This document shows, piece by piece, positions 42,473 to 51,527 of a DNA stretch of 64,000 nucleotides (the stretch's first letter is position 1; every line of letters starts with the position of its first letter). This stretch comes from an uncultured Ruminococcus sp. GTDB taxonomy: Bacteria > Bacillota > Clostridia > Lachnospirales > Lachnospiraceae. The notes beneath the pieces are model-generated. The model saw only the letters and a list, made by a program, of their open reading frames with translations. It had not been told where the DNA came from and ran no database searches. The stretch spans positions 1-64,000 of the forward strand of contig FMEL01000002.1 of assembly GCA_900066355.1 (NCBI GenBank), written 5' to 3'. The translations under genes and the position numbers were made by a program.

Positions 42473-44266
42473 ATGGCAGAAAAAATGGCAGAGCAGATTG
42501 CAGAGATTTTAAAAGGACCTAATTTTCAAACGGCAGAGAAAGCACTGACAGATTTCTGCGGAACGATGGATGGGGAATTCAGGAATCTTCTGGTGGATAT
42601 TATTGTGGAACGATGGATTGATACGCCTAAAGACGTACCGTTTTCCTATGCCCGCAGCATTTGGAATCAGAAAGATATAAATAGAGAAGAGTATCAGGCA
42701 TTGCTGGAGGAAATCCGAAGCTATCCCATCGCACCGATCAACAAGGCAAAGATATCGGATTTTTTATGGGTTGTGGAAAATGATTTTTCAAATGCAAAAA
42801 TAGCAGAAACGGCTTATTGCGAACACTTGAAGAACACCGGTGCATTTGCAGATCATATCATGGCTATAAACCGGATCTTGTTTATCTCTAAAAAAATCCG
42901 AAGCAAGGAAATCAATGAAGAGGTGCGAAAGAATCTGCTGATAAAAGTATTAGAAGAGTATGATAACAGCAGCCACGCAAAAATTGGATATTTGATAAAA
43001 ACCGCCATGGAGGAAAAAGTGGATACAGGATATCTGATCCCTTATGTGGAAAATATCTTGAAAACTTACGATGATAATAGCTGTGATGCACCGCTCATTG
43101 GTAAGTTTTGTGATCTGTTGGAAGAACTCTATTGCAGAAAAAATAACTGGCAGAAGAAAAAGTGTATTACTGAACCTAAACTGATTGCGATACGAAGACG
43201 TAAGATTCAGGCTGTCCGGATGGAGGCTGAATATGCCGGGGCCTCTTCCAAAGGAAATTTAATGAGAAAGATTCACAATTTGAAAGAGGTTATTCAGTTG
43301 TTAAAGACCGTACAAGGTACGGAAGAAGAAAGAAAGGCACTGTTGCAGGAAATAGCACAGATAGAAGAAGCTTCCCTTTCGGAGATGATGGTATGGAGTG
43401 ATAAACAGGATGCCAGCGGCATTGTAAAAGAACTGTTCCGCCAACTGGAAGATCTTGATAAAGAAGAGGCATTATGTTATTTTGCTTCATTTCTTCCGAT
43501 TCCGGTAAGAGAAAAGGTAAAGAATCAAGTATTAAATAGGACTGGAATCCTGAACACGATATTTCCAGCGGCAATCCTTGGAAAAGGAGGAAAATTAATT
43601 GCTAAAAGCGGGCCTGTGAAAAAGCCCGATGGAACAATCGATGAAGGTGCGCTTAAGGATAATATGGAGCGGACAGCAGCCATGGAGATGGATTATTTTG
43701 CACAGATCCTGGTGAGCAATACGTTTGAATATATTCGTTCCAAATTTTTGATCGAAGAGAGTGATATAAAAAAGATTGTAGATGTAAGTTGTGCGATTCC
43801 GGAGGGGAGAAAAGAATCGTATACCAAGGGTCTCATGTTTGGCTTTTCTGGAGATTTCTTGACGGCGCTCAGTATCCTGATTCCACAGATAGAAAATGCA
43901 GTAAGATATCTGGCAGTGGAATGTGGAGAACCTGTTTATAACATGAATGAAGAAGGGATTGAAGAAATAAAATCAATGCACGCTGTCTTAGAATTGGAAG
44001 GAGTAAAAGAAAGTCTGGATGAAGACCTTATATTTGCTTTAAATACGATTTTTTGTTCAAAATTTGGATTTAACATGCGCAACAATGTGGCACATGGAAT
44101 GCTGGATGATCAGGCATTCCAGAGCTTTAAAGCTTTGTATATCTGGTGGTTTGCACTGAAATTTTGCTATCTATTCTGCGGAAAATTACAGGAGGAGAAT
44201 AGAGGTAAAATAAATAAAAAGCTGAAACAGCTGATGGAGAAGAAAGATAATATGGATGAGAATTAA
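42473..44266 (+). CDS. DUF4209-type protein with HEPN-like motif
   Basis: 597 residues, soluble and helix-rich. The N-terminal two-thirds form helical repeats (VIQLLKTVQGTEEERKALLQ and similar). The C-terminal third (about 460-570) has ALSILIPQIENAVRYLAVEC followed by MRNNVAHGMLDDQAF. The latter contains Arg536-x4-His541, the R-x4-6-H pattern of HEPN ribonucleases and the conserved end of DUF4209. ATG 42473 follows GGAGGAATATGT. A bidirectional terminator follows. DUF4209 proteins are sporadic and often sit in defence islands; an RNase role here is an inference. Confidence 0.75.
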   Translation: MAEKMAEQIAEILKGPNFQTAEKALTDFCGTMDGEFRNLLVDIIVERWIDTPKDVPFSYARSIWNQKDINREEYQALLEEIRSYPIAPINKAKISDFLWVVENDFSNAKIAETAYCEHLKNTGAFADHIMAINRILFISKKIRSKEINEEVRKNLLIKVLEEYDNSSHAKIGYLIKTAMEEKVDTGYLIPYVENILKTYDDNSCDAPLIGKFCDLLEELYCRKNNWQKKKCITEPKLIAIRRRKIQAVRMEAEYAGASSKGNLMRKIHNLKEVIQLLKTVQGTEEERKALLQEIAQIEEASLSEMMVWSDKQDASGIVKELFRQLEDLDKEEALCYFASFLPIPVREKVKNQVLNRTGILNTIFPAAILGKGGKLIAKSGPVKKPDGTIDEGALKDNMERTAAMEMDYFAQILVSNTFEYIRSKFLIEESDIKKIVDVSCAIPEGRKESYTKGLMFGFSGDFLTALSILIPQIENAVRYLAVECGEPVYNMNEEGIEEIKSMHAVLELEGVKESLDEDLIFALNTIFCSKFGFNMRNNVAHGMLDDQAFQSFKALYIWWFALKFCYLFCGKLQEENRGKINKKLKQLMEKKDNMDEN

Positions 44267-44422
44267 TATAAAATGGTTGGACGGATGGTATGGTTTCCTT
44301 AAAAAGTGTTTGGAAGTACCCGGCAAGCATATCGTTTGGATATCAAAACGCACTTTGGGGACGCCCTCAACCCCCGGAATGTGTAGCACTGAGAGTAAAT
44401 CTATAAATATAATATGAATTAT

Positions 44423-44459
44423 AAAAACACTCCAACTTATTAGTAGTCAGAGTGTTTTT
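44423..44459. terminator. Bidirectional terminator
   Basis: AAAAACACTC and GAGTGTTTTT form the stem between the converging DUF4209 gene and the reverse-strand gene at 44509. Confidence 0.8.
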
Positions 44460-44508
44460 ATAAACATATATTTTTTTTATAAAAAATAGAGAGAAAGTAT
44501 TTTGGTAG

Positions 44509-44793
44509 TTACGGATTTAAGAAAAACCAAAGTTCATGTCCTTGGCATACAATATATCGCTCCAGCCATTCATTAAAAGGAAGGTTAAAACGATCGGTGT
44601 CAGGAGCGGGAAGTTTCATGTTGGGGAAGTGTTTTTCAAATAACTGAAATTCTTCAGAGGATACAGGTGGGTAAAATTTATGAGTTACTTTTATAGGTTC
44701 ATCACCTAAATGCCATTGATAGACCCAACCATTATTATCCATTTCATATTTTAAATTTTTGAAAATTCTGTGTATTGCATTTACATCTTCCAT
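44509..44793 (-). CDS. Hypothetical small acidic protein
   Basis: 94 residues on the reverse strand, soluble, with a Trp/Tyr-rich core (YEMDNNGWVYQWHLGDEPIK) and a C-terminal FNLPFNEWLERYIVCQGHEL. ATG 44793 follows TAGGAGATATA. Size and composition resemble immunity-type proteins, but no toxin is adjacent and no family is recognised. Confidence 0.6.
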   Translation of the reverse strand: MEDVNAIHRIFKNLKYEMDNNGWVYQWHLGDEPIKVTHKFYPPVSSEEFQLFEKHFPNMKLPAPDTDRFNLPFNEWLERYIVCQGHELWFFLNP

Positions 44794-44928
44794 TATATCT
44801 CCTACTAATTTTTAAACAAGAAGTCATTGCCTAATGATGTGACATTCAAAGATAATCTCTCTTTATCATGTAATGAGGATATTTTTATATCAGATTAATC
44901 AATATTTTGATTTGACGCAAAATGCTAA

Positions 44929-45678
44929 TTGACCAGCGAGACAGACAGCAGGAAAAGAGCCGACGCAGAAGTCGTGGCATGGAAATTTAAGTATGAAAAA
45001 GCAGAACAGGAGAAACTTTATGCACAGACACACCAAAAGACGGTAGAGGTAGCTGCTGAGAAAAAAGTGCCTTATGAGAAATGTGAAAAATGTGACCGCA
45101 CTGCTTACCAGAAAACAAAAGAAAAATGCGATAACCGCAAAAGTCAGCTGGAAAAGAAATATAAAAATATGACAACTGGTTATGAAAGTATCCTGTTCCT
45201 ACTGGCATGGTACAGCATAACAATAACACTGTTTACGGCTATTCTTTCGCCAGTTTTCCTTAACGACTGTATCACCTTTTTCGGTGTATTAGGAAAAGGA
45301 ATGGGAAGCTTGTTTCGGGAATTTGTCATAGGTGCAGATTCTTTCGGACAGTTAAGCAGCGGAATACCTAACCGTATCCTGTCCGGGCTTATGTACTGGC
45401 TGATCGTAGCTATTGTTATGGGAATTTTATTTATAATAACCGGATTACTGATAGTTGGGATTGGCTATCAGGTTGGAAAAATCTACCGGAAATATTGCTG
45501 GGATATCCTCAGTATCATAGTGGCGATAACGAGTACAGCTATTGTAATTTACTTTGGAGAATGGATTAAAAACGCTATTCCGATAAATCTCATGGTATTC
45601 CTATTACTATCACATGTTATTTATATTGGAATTCGATGTTATGTGAAAGGCTGGATGGAAGAACGGGGATATTTTTAA
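44929..45678 (+). pseudogene. DUF6040-type element protein, N-terminally truncated
   Basis: The frame opens directly after an in-frame stop with TSETDSRKRADAEVVAWKFK, a coiled-coil stretch, then EKKVPYEKCEKCDRTAYQKT with two CxxC-like Cys pairs, and four membrane segments (from about residue 85). The pattern is that of DUF6040, a protein typical of Firmicutes integrative and conjugative elements. The N-terminal part of the coiled coil and the true start codon are missing. It marks the beginning of the mobile-cargo part of the window. Confidence 0.7.
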
Positions 45679-45712
45679 AATCTAATTTGTTCATTGGCGT
45701 TATTTATATTTA

Positions 45713-45750
45713 CTTTCATGCTAATATATATTATCATATTAGCATGAAAG
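45713..45750 (+). promoter_or_regulatory. Palindromic operator before the AbiE operon
   Basis: A 15-bp arm (CTTTCATGCTAATAT, 45713-45727) is repeated exactly inverted at 45736-45750 across an 8-base centre. It ends 13 bases before the abiEi start. AbiEi antitoxins repress their own promoter by binding inverted repeats, so this is probably the AbiEi operator. Confidence 0.8.
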
Positions 45751-45760
45751 GAGAATCTGT

Positions 45761-46354
45761 ATGACTCAATTTGAAAAATTAGATTTGTTATTGCGTGAAT
45801 GTGGAGGGACAATTCAAACATTTCAAGTCCTAAATAATGGAATTAGTAAGTCTGTGTTTTATGCTTATGTGAAGGAACGAGGATTAGAGCAAGCTTCTCA
45901 TGGTGTGTATGTATCACCTGATACGTGGACAGATGCGATGTTCCTTTTGCATTTGCGTTGTGGTCAAGCTGTATTTTCTCACGAAACTGCATTGTTTTTT
46001 CATGATTTAACGGACAGAGAACCTTTGAAATACACCATAACAGTAAGAACTGGATATAATCCAAGCCGTTTGCAGGAAGACGGTTTTCAAGTGTATACAG
46101 TAAAAAAGGATTTACATGAAATAGGGATCACAACTATGCTGACATCATTTGGACATTCAGTTCCGGTTTATGATATGGAGAGAACGATTTGCGATCTGTT
46201 TCGCAGCAGGAAAAATATTGAAATGCAGGTATTCCAAGATGCATTAAAGCAATATGCGAAACGTAAGGATAAAAACTTACGGATGCTTATGAAATACGCA
46301 GCTATGTTTCATGTTGAAAAGATACTAAGACCATATTTGGAGGTGTTACTTTAG
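45761..46354 (+). CDS. abiEi: AbiEi-type antitoxin and autorepressor
   Basis: 197 residues. The N-terminal winged helix (about 1-60, FQVLNNGISKSVFYAYVKER) is the DNA-binding part. The C-terminal AbiEi domain (about 65-195) contains YDMERTICDLFRSRKNIEMQ and FQDALKQYAKRKDKNLRMLM. It starts at ATG 45761 after AAAGGAGAATCTGT. It is the antitoxin of the type IV AbiE system and represses its own operon through the palindrome at 45713. The toxin gene follows directly, with its start one base after this stop. Confidence 0.9.
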   Translation: MTQFEKLDLLLRECGGTIQTFQVLNNGISKSVFYAYVKERGLEQASHGVYVSPDTWTDAMFLLHLRCGQAVFSHETALFFHDLTDREPLKYTITVRTGYNPSRLQEDGFQVYTVKKDLHEIGITTMLTSFGHSVPVYDMERTICDLFRSRKNIEMQVFQDALKQYAKRKDKNLRMLMKYAAMFHVEKILRPYLEVLL

Positions 46355-47290
46355 ATGATAACAACGGCAAGACAATTAAAGGATTTGGTTCGTAATCTGT
46401 CAAAGAAAAAATCCGCAGATGCACAGATTTTGATGCGGAATTATATGATGGAACGTTTTTTAGAACGAATTTCTTTATCAGAGTATAAAAATCAGTTTAT
46501 ATTAAAAGGTGGGATGCTGGTGGCGGCAATGGTCGGTCTGGATGCCAGAGCTACTATGGATCTGGATGCTACCATAAAAGGCACTAATGTCAGTGTGGAG
46601 GATGTAGAGATGATTATATCCAAAATTATATCAATCCCTCTGAACGATGGTGTCTTGTTTCGGATCAAACGGATATCAGAAATCATGGAAGAAGCAGATT
46701 ATCCGGGTGTTCGTGTAAGTATGGAAACAAAATTTGATGGAGTAATCACACCATTAAAGATTGATATTTCTACAGGAGATATCATTACACCAAGAGAAAT
46801 TAAGTACAAATTTAATCTTATGCTTGAAAATCGCACAATTGAGGTATGGGCATATAATCTGGAAACGGTATTGGCTGAAAAACTGGAAACTGTTATTAGT
46901 CGAAACGTTACAAATACACGAATGAGAGATTTTTATGACATCTATATTTTACAAAAACTATATGGAGAGCAACTTTCAAAAGATGTATTATGGGATGCAC
47001 TTGTTGCTACAGCTAAGAAACGAGAAACTTTAGAACAGATAGAAGTTGAAGATATAGACGAGGTATTTAATGAAATTCAATCAAATTCTGTTATGGAAAA
47101 TTTATGGAAAGCTTATCAAAAAAATTATACTTACGCTGCTGACATTTCATGGCATAGCATTATGAAATCAATTCGCACATTATATGAAATCATATCAAAA
47201 AATACATATAATGTATTGCAGTTCCCAAAGAACGCAGAAAAGCCGAATGACGGAACAACAAAACAAGGGAAGGAGTTGCATCATGAATAA
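46355..47290 (+). CDS. abiEii: AbiEii nucleotidyltransferase toxin
   Basis: 311 residues. The nucleotidyltransferase fold shows motif 1 FILKGGMLVA, the metal-binding motif in TMDLDATIKG and the later Lys block NLETVLAEKLETVISR, followed by RMRDFYDIYIL. Toxins of this family transfer nucleotides to tRNA acceptor stems and stop growth, giving phage resistance by abortive infection and plasmid maintenance. The last 30 or so residues (after LYEIISK) are atypical and read into the ribosome binding site and first codons of the next regulator gene: the stop at 47290 lies 7 bases inside that gene. The 3' end may have been altered when the downstream module was joined. Confidence 0.9.
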   Translation: MITTARQLKDLVRNLSKKKSADAQILMRNYMMERFLERISLSEYKNQFILKGGMLVAAMVGLDARATMDLDATIKGTNVSVEDVEMIISKIISIPLNDGVLFRIKRISEIMEEADYPGVRVSMETKFDGVITPLKIDISTGDIITPREIKYKFNLMLENRTIEVWAYNLETVLAEKLETVISRNVTNTRMRDFYDIYILQKLYGEQLSKDVLWDALVATAKKRETLEQIEVEDIDEVFNEIQSNSVMENLWKAYQKNYTYAADISWHSIMKSIRTLYEIISKNTYNVLQFPKNAEKPNDGTTKQGKELHHE

Positions 47291-47975
47291 AATCCTGATT
47301 ATAGATGATGACAGAGAACTGTGTGCCTTAATTAAGCGCAGCGTACAAACGGAAAATATAGCAGCCGATTTTTGTAATACCGGAAAAGAGGGCTTGCAGA
47401 AATTAAAAGAGCAGGAATATCAGCTTGTAATACTGGATGTGATGATGCCCGGTATGGATGGGTTTGAAACACTGGAAGAAATCCGCAAAGAGCATAGTTT
47501 GCCAATTTTAATGTTCACATCCAAAAATGACAGCATTTCTAAGGTGCGGGGGTTACGGGCCGGAGCGGACGATTATCTGACAAAGCCGTTTGATATGGAT
47601 GAGCTGATTGCCCGTATTGTGTCCCTCATTCGCCGTTACACTCGCTTTAATCAGCAAGCCGGAACGATGCAAAAGTTGAATTTTGATGGATTACAAATTG
47701 ACCTTGAAAATCGTTCCGTTACTACGGGAAACGGCACTTTTGAACTTCCACCAAAGGAATTTGATTTGCTGCTCTATTGTGTAAAAAATCAAGGAAGGAT
47801 TTTAACAAAGCAGCAGATTTATGAAGAAGTATGGGGTGAAGAATATTTCTATGATGACAGTAACATTATGGCAATTATCAGTCGGCTTCGTAAAAAATTA
47901 GAAGTCAACCCCTCCAGTCCAAAGTACATCCAAACTGTCAAAGGGATCGGTTATCGCTTTAACAAGGAGGTGTAG
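47283..47975 (+). CDS. OmpR-family response regulator of LanFEG-like module 1
   Basis: 230 residues from ATG 47283 (AAGGAGTTGCATC upstream). Receiver with phospho-acceptor Asp52 in LVILDVMMPGMDG and Lys in ADDYLTKPFDMDE; winged helix with VWGEEYFYDDSNIMAIISRL. It precedes the kinase by 5 bases. Similar regulators (CprR/SpaR-type) activate immunity transporters for lantibiotics in Clostridia. The four GCAAG repeats at 48952-48994 before the ABC genes are the probable binding sites. Confidence 0.92.
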   Translation: MNKILIIDDDRELCALIKRSVQTENIAADFCNTGKEGLQKLKEQEYQLVILDVMMPGMDGFETLEEIRKEHSLPILMFTSKNDSISKVRGLRAGADDYLTKPFDMDELIARIVSLIRRYTRFNQQAGTMQKLNFDGLQIDLENRSVTTGNGTFELPPKEFDLLLYCVKNQGRILTKQQIYEEVWGEEYFYDDSNIMAIISRLRKKLEVNPSSPKYIQTVKGIGYRFNKEV

Positions 47976-47980
47976 TCAGC

Positions 47981-48898
47981 ATGGAAATCATCATATTCTT
48001 GTCCATTGTGATTGCTGTTGTGGCTGTATTGACTTCCATCGTTCTCGTTCGGCGTATAAAAAAACAAATAGCAGAAATGACCGATGCATTGGTTGATGTG
48101 AAAAATGGAAATGGCAATCGGCGTATTTTGTCTGCAACAAATGAACTAACAGCCCCTCTTGCCTATGAAATCAATGAGATCGTTGTGGCTTATGAAAGCA
48201 GGCTTTCTGCTGTGCGACAGACGGAAGAAACCAACCGCCAGCTTATGACAAGTCTTTCTCACGATGTTCGGACGCCTCTTACCACTCTGATCGGGTATCT
48301 TGATGCTGCACACAAAGGTATTGTCACGGGAAAAGACCGGGATGATTATATTGAAACTGCTCGCCGGAAAGCCCACGATCTGAAAGAATATATTGATGTG
48401 CTTTTTGACTGGTTCAAGTTAAATTCCAACGAGTTTGCTTTGGAAATCCAGAGCATTGAGGCCGCAGAGTTTACAAGGAATATCCTGATTGATTGGATAC
48501 CGATTTTTGAGGATAAACAGGTTGATTATGACATTGATATTTCCGAACAGCCTGTCCGGGTAAGATTGGATATAGACAGCTATATGAGAATCATCAATAA
48601 TCTCATTCAAAATGTCATCGCTCATAGCCATGCGGACAAAATTAAAATCTCCCTATCGAAGAAGGAAAACAGCATGGAGCTGCTGCTGGCAGATAATGGA
48701 GTTGGAATTGAGAAAGAAGATTCGAAACACATTTTTGAACGGCTTTATAAGTGCGATAAAGGTCGGTCTGAGAAAGGTAGCGGTCTTGGTCTTTCCATTG
48801 TCCATCAACTTGTAGAAAAAATGGGCGGAAGCATAGCTGTTGAAAGTATACCGGGAAAAGGAACTGAATTTTCTTTGCGTTTTCCCTTGGAGATTTAA
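47981..48898 (+). CDS. Sensor histidine kinase of LanFEG-like module 1
   Basis: 305 residues. Only one membrane segment is seen, at the very N-terminus (IIIFLSIVIAVVAVLTSIVL), and there is no extracellular sensor domain. HAMP-like linker, His94 in SLSHDVRTPLTTLIGYLDAA, ATPase domain with NLIQNVIAHS, DNGVGIE and GSGLGLSIVHQLV. Short one-span kinases of this sort usually take their signal from the partner ABC transporter, which would fit the operon behind it. A terminator separates it from the ABC genes. Confidence 0.92.
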   Translation: MEIIIFLSIVIAVVAVLTSIVLVRRIKKQIAEMTDALVDVKNGNGNRRILSATNELTAPLAYEINEIVVAYESRLSAVRQTEETNRQLMTSLSHDVRTPLTTLIGYLDAAHKGIVTGKDRDDYIETARRKAHDLKEYIDVLFDWFKLNSNEFALEIQSIEAAEFTRNILIDWIPIFEDKQVDYDIDISEQPVRVRLDIDSYMRIINNLIQNVIAHSHADKIKISLSKKENSMELLLADNGVGIEKEDSKHIFERLYKCDKGRSEKGSGLGLSIVHQLVEKMGGSIAVESIPGKGTEFSLRFPLEI

Positions 48899-48901
48899 GC
48901 G

Positions 48902-48930
48902 GGTTCCCGTCCTTGTGACGGGAACTTTTG
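48902..48930 (+). terminator. Intrinsic terminator after the module 1 kinase
   Basis: GTTCCCGT (48903-48910) pairs with ACGGGAAC (48918-48925), followed by TTTTG. It ends the regulator/kinase transcript before the ABC promoter. Confidence 0.75.
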
Positions 48931-48951
48931 TTTATTTTATCGGATTTCAAA

Positions 48952-49007
48952 TTGCAAGGTTAATGCAAGGTTGTGGCAAGATTAATGCAAGGTTGGCGTG
49001 ATAGAAT
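48952..49007 (+). promoter_or_regulatory. Four-fold direct repeat and promoter of ABC module 1
   Basis: GCAAG occurs at 48954, 48965, 48976 and 48987, exactly every 11 bases, embedded in TGCAAGGTT-like units. The last repeat begins 15 bases before the -10 TAGAAT (49002-49007), which is preceded by an extended-10 TG. Tandem sites one helical turn apart are typical for OmpR-family activators, so the regulator at 47283 is the likely binder. Confidence 0.75.
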
Positions 49008-49033
49008 ACCTTACAGAACAGGAGGTTTTGAAT

Positions 49034-49960
49034 ATGGATTCAAATTATATTATTGAAACAAAAAATCTGACAAAGCAATACGGCTCACAAAAGAGTGTGG
49101 CGGACTTAAATATCCATGTCAAGCGTGGGAGAATTTATGGTCTGTTGGGTAGAAACGGAGCCGGAAAAACCACAACCATGAAAATGCTGTTGGGTCTAAC
49201 GAAGCCGACTTCCGGTGAGGTCAAAATCTGGGGAAAGTCTTTGCAGGGAAATGAAAAGAAATTGCTGCCCCGCATTGGAAGTTTGATTGAGTCCCCTGGT
49301 TTTTATCCTAATCTGACCGGTACGGAGAATCTGCGTATCTTTGCTACCCTGCGTGGAGTACCAAACAACCATGCCATCAAAGACGCTCTGGATTTAGTCG
49401 GACTTCCTTACAAGGATAAAAAGCTGTTTTCGCAATACTCTCTTGGTATGAAGCAGCGGTTGGCGATTGCCCTTGCAGTCATGCACGATCCGGAACTTTT
49501 AATTTTGGACGAGCCTATCAACGGGCTTGACCCTATCGGTATTGCAGAAGTACGCTCTTTTATCCGTGAGCTTTGTGACGCAAGAGGAAAAACCATTTTA
49601 ATCTCCAGTCACATTCTTTCGGAGATTTCCTTGCTGGCTGACGATATTGGAATTATTGACCACGGTGCACTGCTGGAAGAAGAAAGCCTTGCTGAGTTGG
49701 AGCAAAAAAGCAGTAAACATATCCGGTTTACGATCTCTGATACTGCACAGGCGGCAAGAATTTTGGAACGCAATTTCCATGAAACCCATTTTTCCATACA
49801 AGATGACCACAATCTGCGTCTACACAATATGGAGCTGCCTGTGGGGAAAATTGTAACTGCTTTTGTAGAAAACGGATTGGAGGTATCAGAAGCACATACC
49901 TGTGAAGAAAGTCTTGAAGATTACTTCAAGCGTGTGACAGGGGGCGAAGGAATTGCTTAA
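49034..49960 (+). CDS. ABC transporter ATPase, LanF/BcrA-type
   Basis: 308 residues from ATG 49034 (AGGAGGTTTTGAAT upstream). Walker A GRNGAGKTT, signature YSLGMKQRLAIALAV, Walker B LLILDEPINGLDP, switch His in ILISSHILSEIS. A C-terminal extension of about 80 residues after the core is typical of BcrA/LanF subunits. The stop overlaps the permease start by 8 bases. With two permeases and a two-component system it forms a lantibiotic/peptide immunity-type transporter. Confidence 0.92.
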   Translation: MDSNYIIETKNLTKQYGSQKSVADLNIHVKRGRIYGLLGRNGAGKTTTMKMLLGLTKPTSGEVKIWGKSLQGNEKKLLPRIGSLIESPGFYPNLTGTENLRIFATLRGVPNNHAIKDALDLVGLPYKDKKLFSQYSLGMKQRLAIALAVMHDPELLILDEPINGLDPIGIAEVRSFIRELCDARGKTILISSHILSEISLLADDIGIIDHGALLEEESLAELEQKSSKHIRFTISDTAQAARILERNFHETHFSIQDDHNLRLHNMELPVGKIVTAFVENGLEVSEAHTCEESLEDYFKRVTGGEGIA

Positions 49961-50738
49961 ACTAATCAAATGCGAATTTTTGAAATTGAAACGGAAGAAA
50001 TTTATTCCGCTGATTATTCTGGCTGCGTTCCTGTTTCCAATCCCGCTGACTTATCTGATGACAACGCCCTCTATGATGGAGCGATATACGGATCGGGCAG
50101 ATGCTTTCGATGGACTATTTAACATGGTGTTGGGATATGGTATCCAGTTTTTACTGCCCTGCATTATCGGAGTGATTGCTGCCATCCTGTTTTTTATGGA
50201 ACGCGACAACGATACATTCAAAAATTTGCGTACAATTCCAGTAACCAGCACGCAAATGGTACTTGCAAAGATCATTGTCCTTTTTATCTTTGGAATTGTT
50301 TTTTGCGTGGCTTCTATTATTGCAACAATTCTTTGCGGAATTGGAACATTAGAAGTTTATGGAATTGGTTATAAGCTGTTTTTGGCGGTTGAAACGGGGA
50401 TCTTCATTACAGCAGGAACACTCCCGTTGATTGTCCTTGTTGTCTTTTTCAGTAAGACCTATGTTTTTTCCATTTTGCTGTGTGTCTTTTACAGCGTTCT
50501 GAACATGAGTGCTATGGCATTGTTTGACACACTGCCTAAAACCATGTTATGGCTTCTGCCCACGCCACTGACTACATTTTGGAGTGCGGGAGATATGGCG
50601 GCTCATGGAATAAAAATGGACTTGGAGCAAATGACAGGGCTAATTACCTCAACATTTCAAGTTGTATTCATTCTTGGGATTATGGCATTCGTTTCGTTCT
50701 TACTGATTGACAGATTATATAAGCAGAGGGGGGAATAA
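49953..50738 (+). CDS. ABC permease, LanE-like (module 1)
   Basis: 261 residues from TTG 49953 (GAAGGAA upstream), overlapping the ATPase stop. Six membrane segments, the first preceded by CEFLKLKRKKFIPLIILAAF, the typical LanE/LanG start; ERYTDRADAF lies in the outer loop. Two bases separate its stop from the next permease. It forms the heteromeric channel with the protein at 50741. Confidence 0.88.
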   Translation: MLKLIKCEFLKLKRKKFIPLIILAAFLFPIPLTYLMTTPSMMERYTDRADAFDGLFNMVLGYGIQFLLPCIIGVIAAILFFMERDNDTFKNLRTIPVTSTQMVLAKIIVLFIFGIVFCVASIIATILCGIGTLEVYGIGYKLFLAVETGIFITAGTLPLIVLVVFFSKTYVFSILLCVFYSVLNMSAMALFDTLPKTMLWLLPTPLTTFWSAGDMAAHGIKMDLEQMTGLITSTFQVVFILGIMAFVSFLLIDRLYKQRGE

Positions 50739-50740
50739 AC

Positions 50741-51520
50741 ATGGTTCGCATTGTAAAAACAGAATTTTATAAATTGAAAAGGTATCATATCCTTTGGGCG
50801 GGCGTTGCACTCATGCTCCTATCCGTCCTGCTGACCTTGTTTACCTCTATGGCGAATGATGGTTCCGTTTGGGATTTTGCCTATCTTACAGAACAGGTCA
50901 TCAAAAACAATATGTCCATGATTTTTCCGATGTGTATCAGTCTAATTGCTGGATATATGATTTCTCGTGAGCAGACGGATGACACATTGAAAAATATTCT
51001 GACTGTGCCGATCTCTTTTAAGAAACTGTTGACCGGAAAATTGATTGTGTGCGGCGTATTGTCTATTATTTTCGGGCTGATATGCAGTCTGTTTACAATC
51101 ATAGCAGAAATGATTGTGGGATTTCCCGGCTTTGAGATTTCCTTAGCTCTAAAAGCAGCCTTGCAGATTACTGCGGTTAATTTCTTTTTATATCTTGCGG
51201 TTCTGCCGATTATCGCTCTTACTTGTCGGAGGGCAGGCAGCTTTTTAGTCGGTGTAATCATTGCTTTTGTCTATGGATATGGAGGGATGTTTGCCGCAGG
51301 AAATATGACATTAGCAAACCTTTATCCGATTACCGCAAGTCTTGGAATGGTAGGCTACCGTAGCTATGATACCGCAGTCAACTGGAATATCGGAACCTGT
51401 TCTTGCAGTCTTGCGCTTGCTGTCGTTATTTCTGCCATCTTGATTTTGTGCATGAAAGAACGAGAAGCAACCCAAACAAAGAAAAAGGCCAAAAAGGTAG
51501 CACCAAAGAAAGGCTGGTGA
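50741..51520 (+). CDS. ABC permease, LanG-like (module 1)
   Basis: 259 residues, six membrane segments, beginning MVRIVKTEFYKLKRYHILWA, the usual start of LanG subunits, and with SREQTDDTLKNILTVPISFK, the coupling region facing the ATPase. The C-terminus is a Lys-rich cytoplasmic tail (QTKKKAKKVAPKK). ATG 50741 follows AGAGGGGGGAATAAAC. Confidence 0.88.
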   Translation: MVRIVKTEFYKLKRYHILWAGVALMLLSVLLTLFTSMANDGSVWDFAYLTEQVIKNNMSMIFPMCISLIAGYMISREQTDDTLKNILTVPISFKKLLTGKLIVCGVLSIIFGLICSLFTIIAEMIVGFPGFEISLALKAALQITAVNFFLYLAVLPIIALTCRRAGSFLVGVIIAFVYGYGGMFAAGNMTLANLYPITASLGMVGYRSYDTAVNWNIGTCSCSLALAVVISAILILCMKEREATQTKKKAKKVAPKKGW

Positions 51521-51527
51521 TGATTTT

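Noticed and set aside
48952..48994. Possible CRISPR-like array (four repeats)
   Set aside because: Repeats are only 5-9 bases with an 11-bp period and no spacers; the position before a promoter fits a regulator-binding array.
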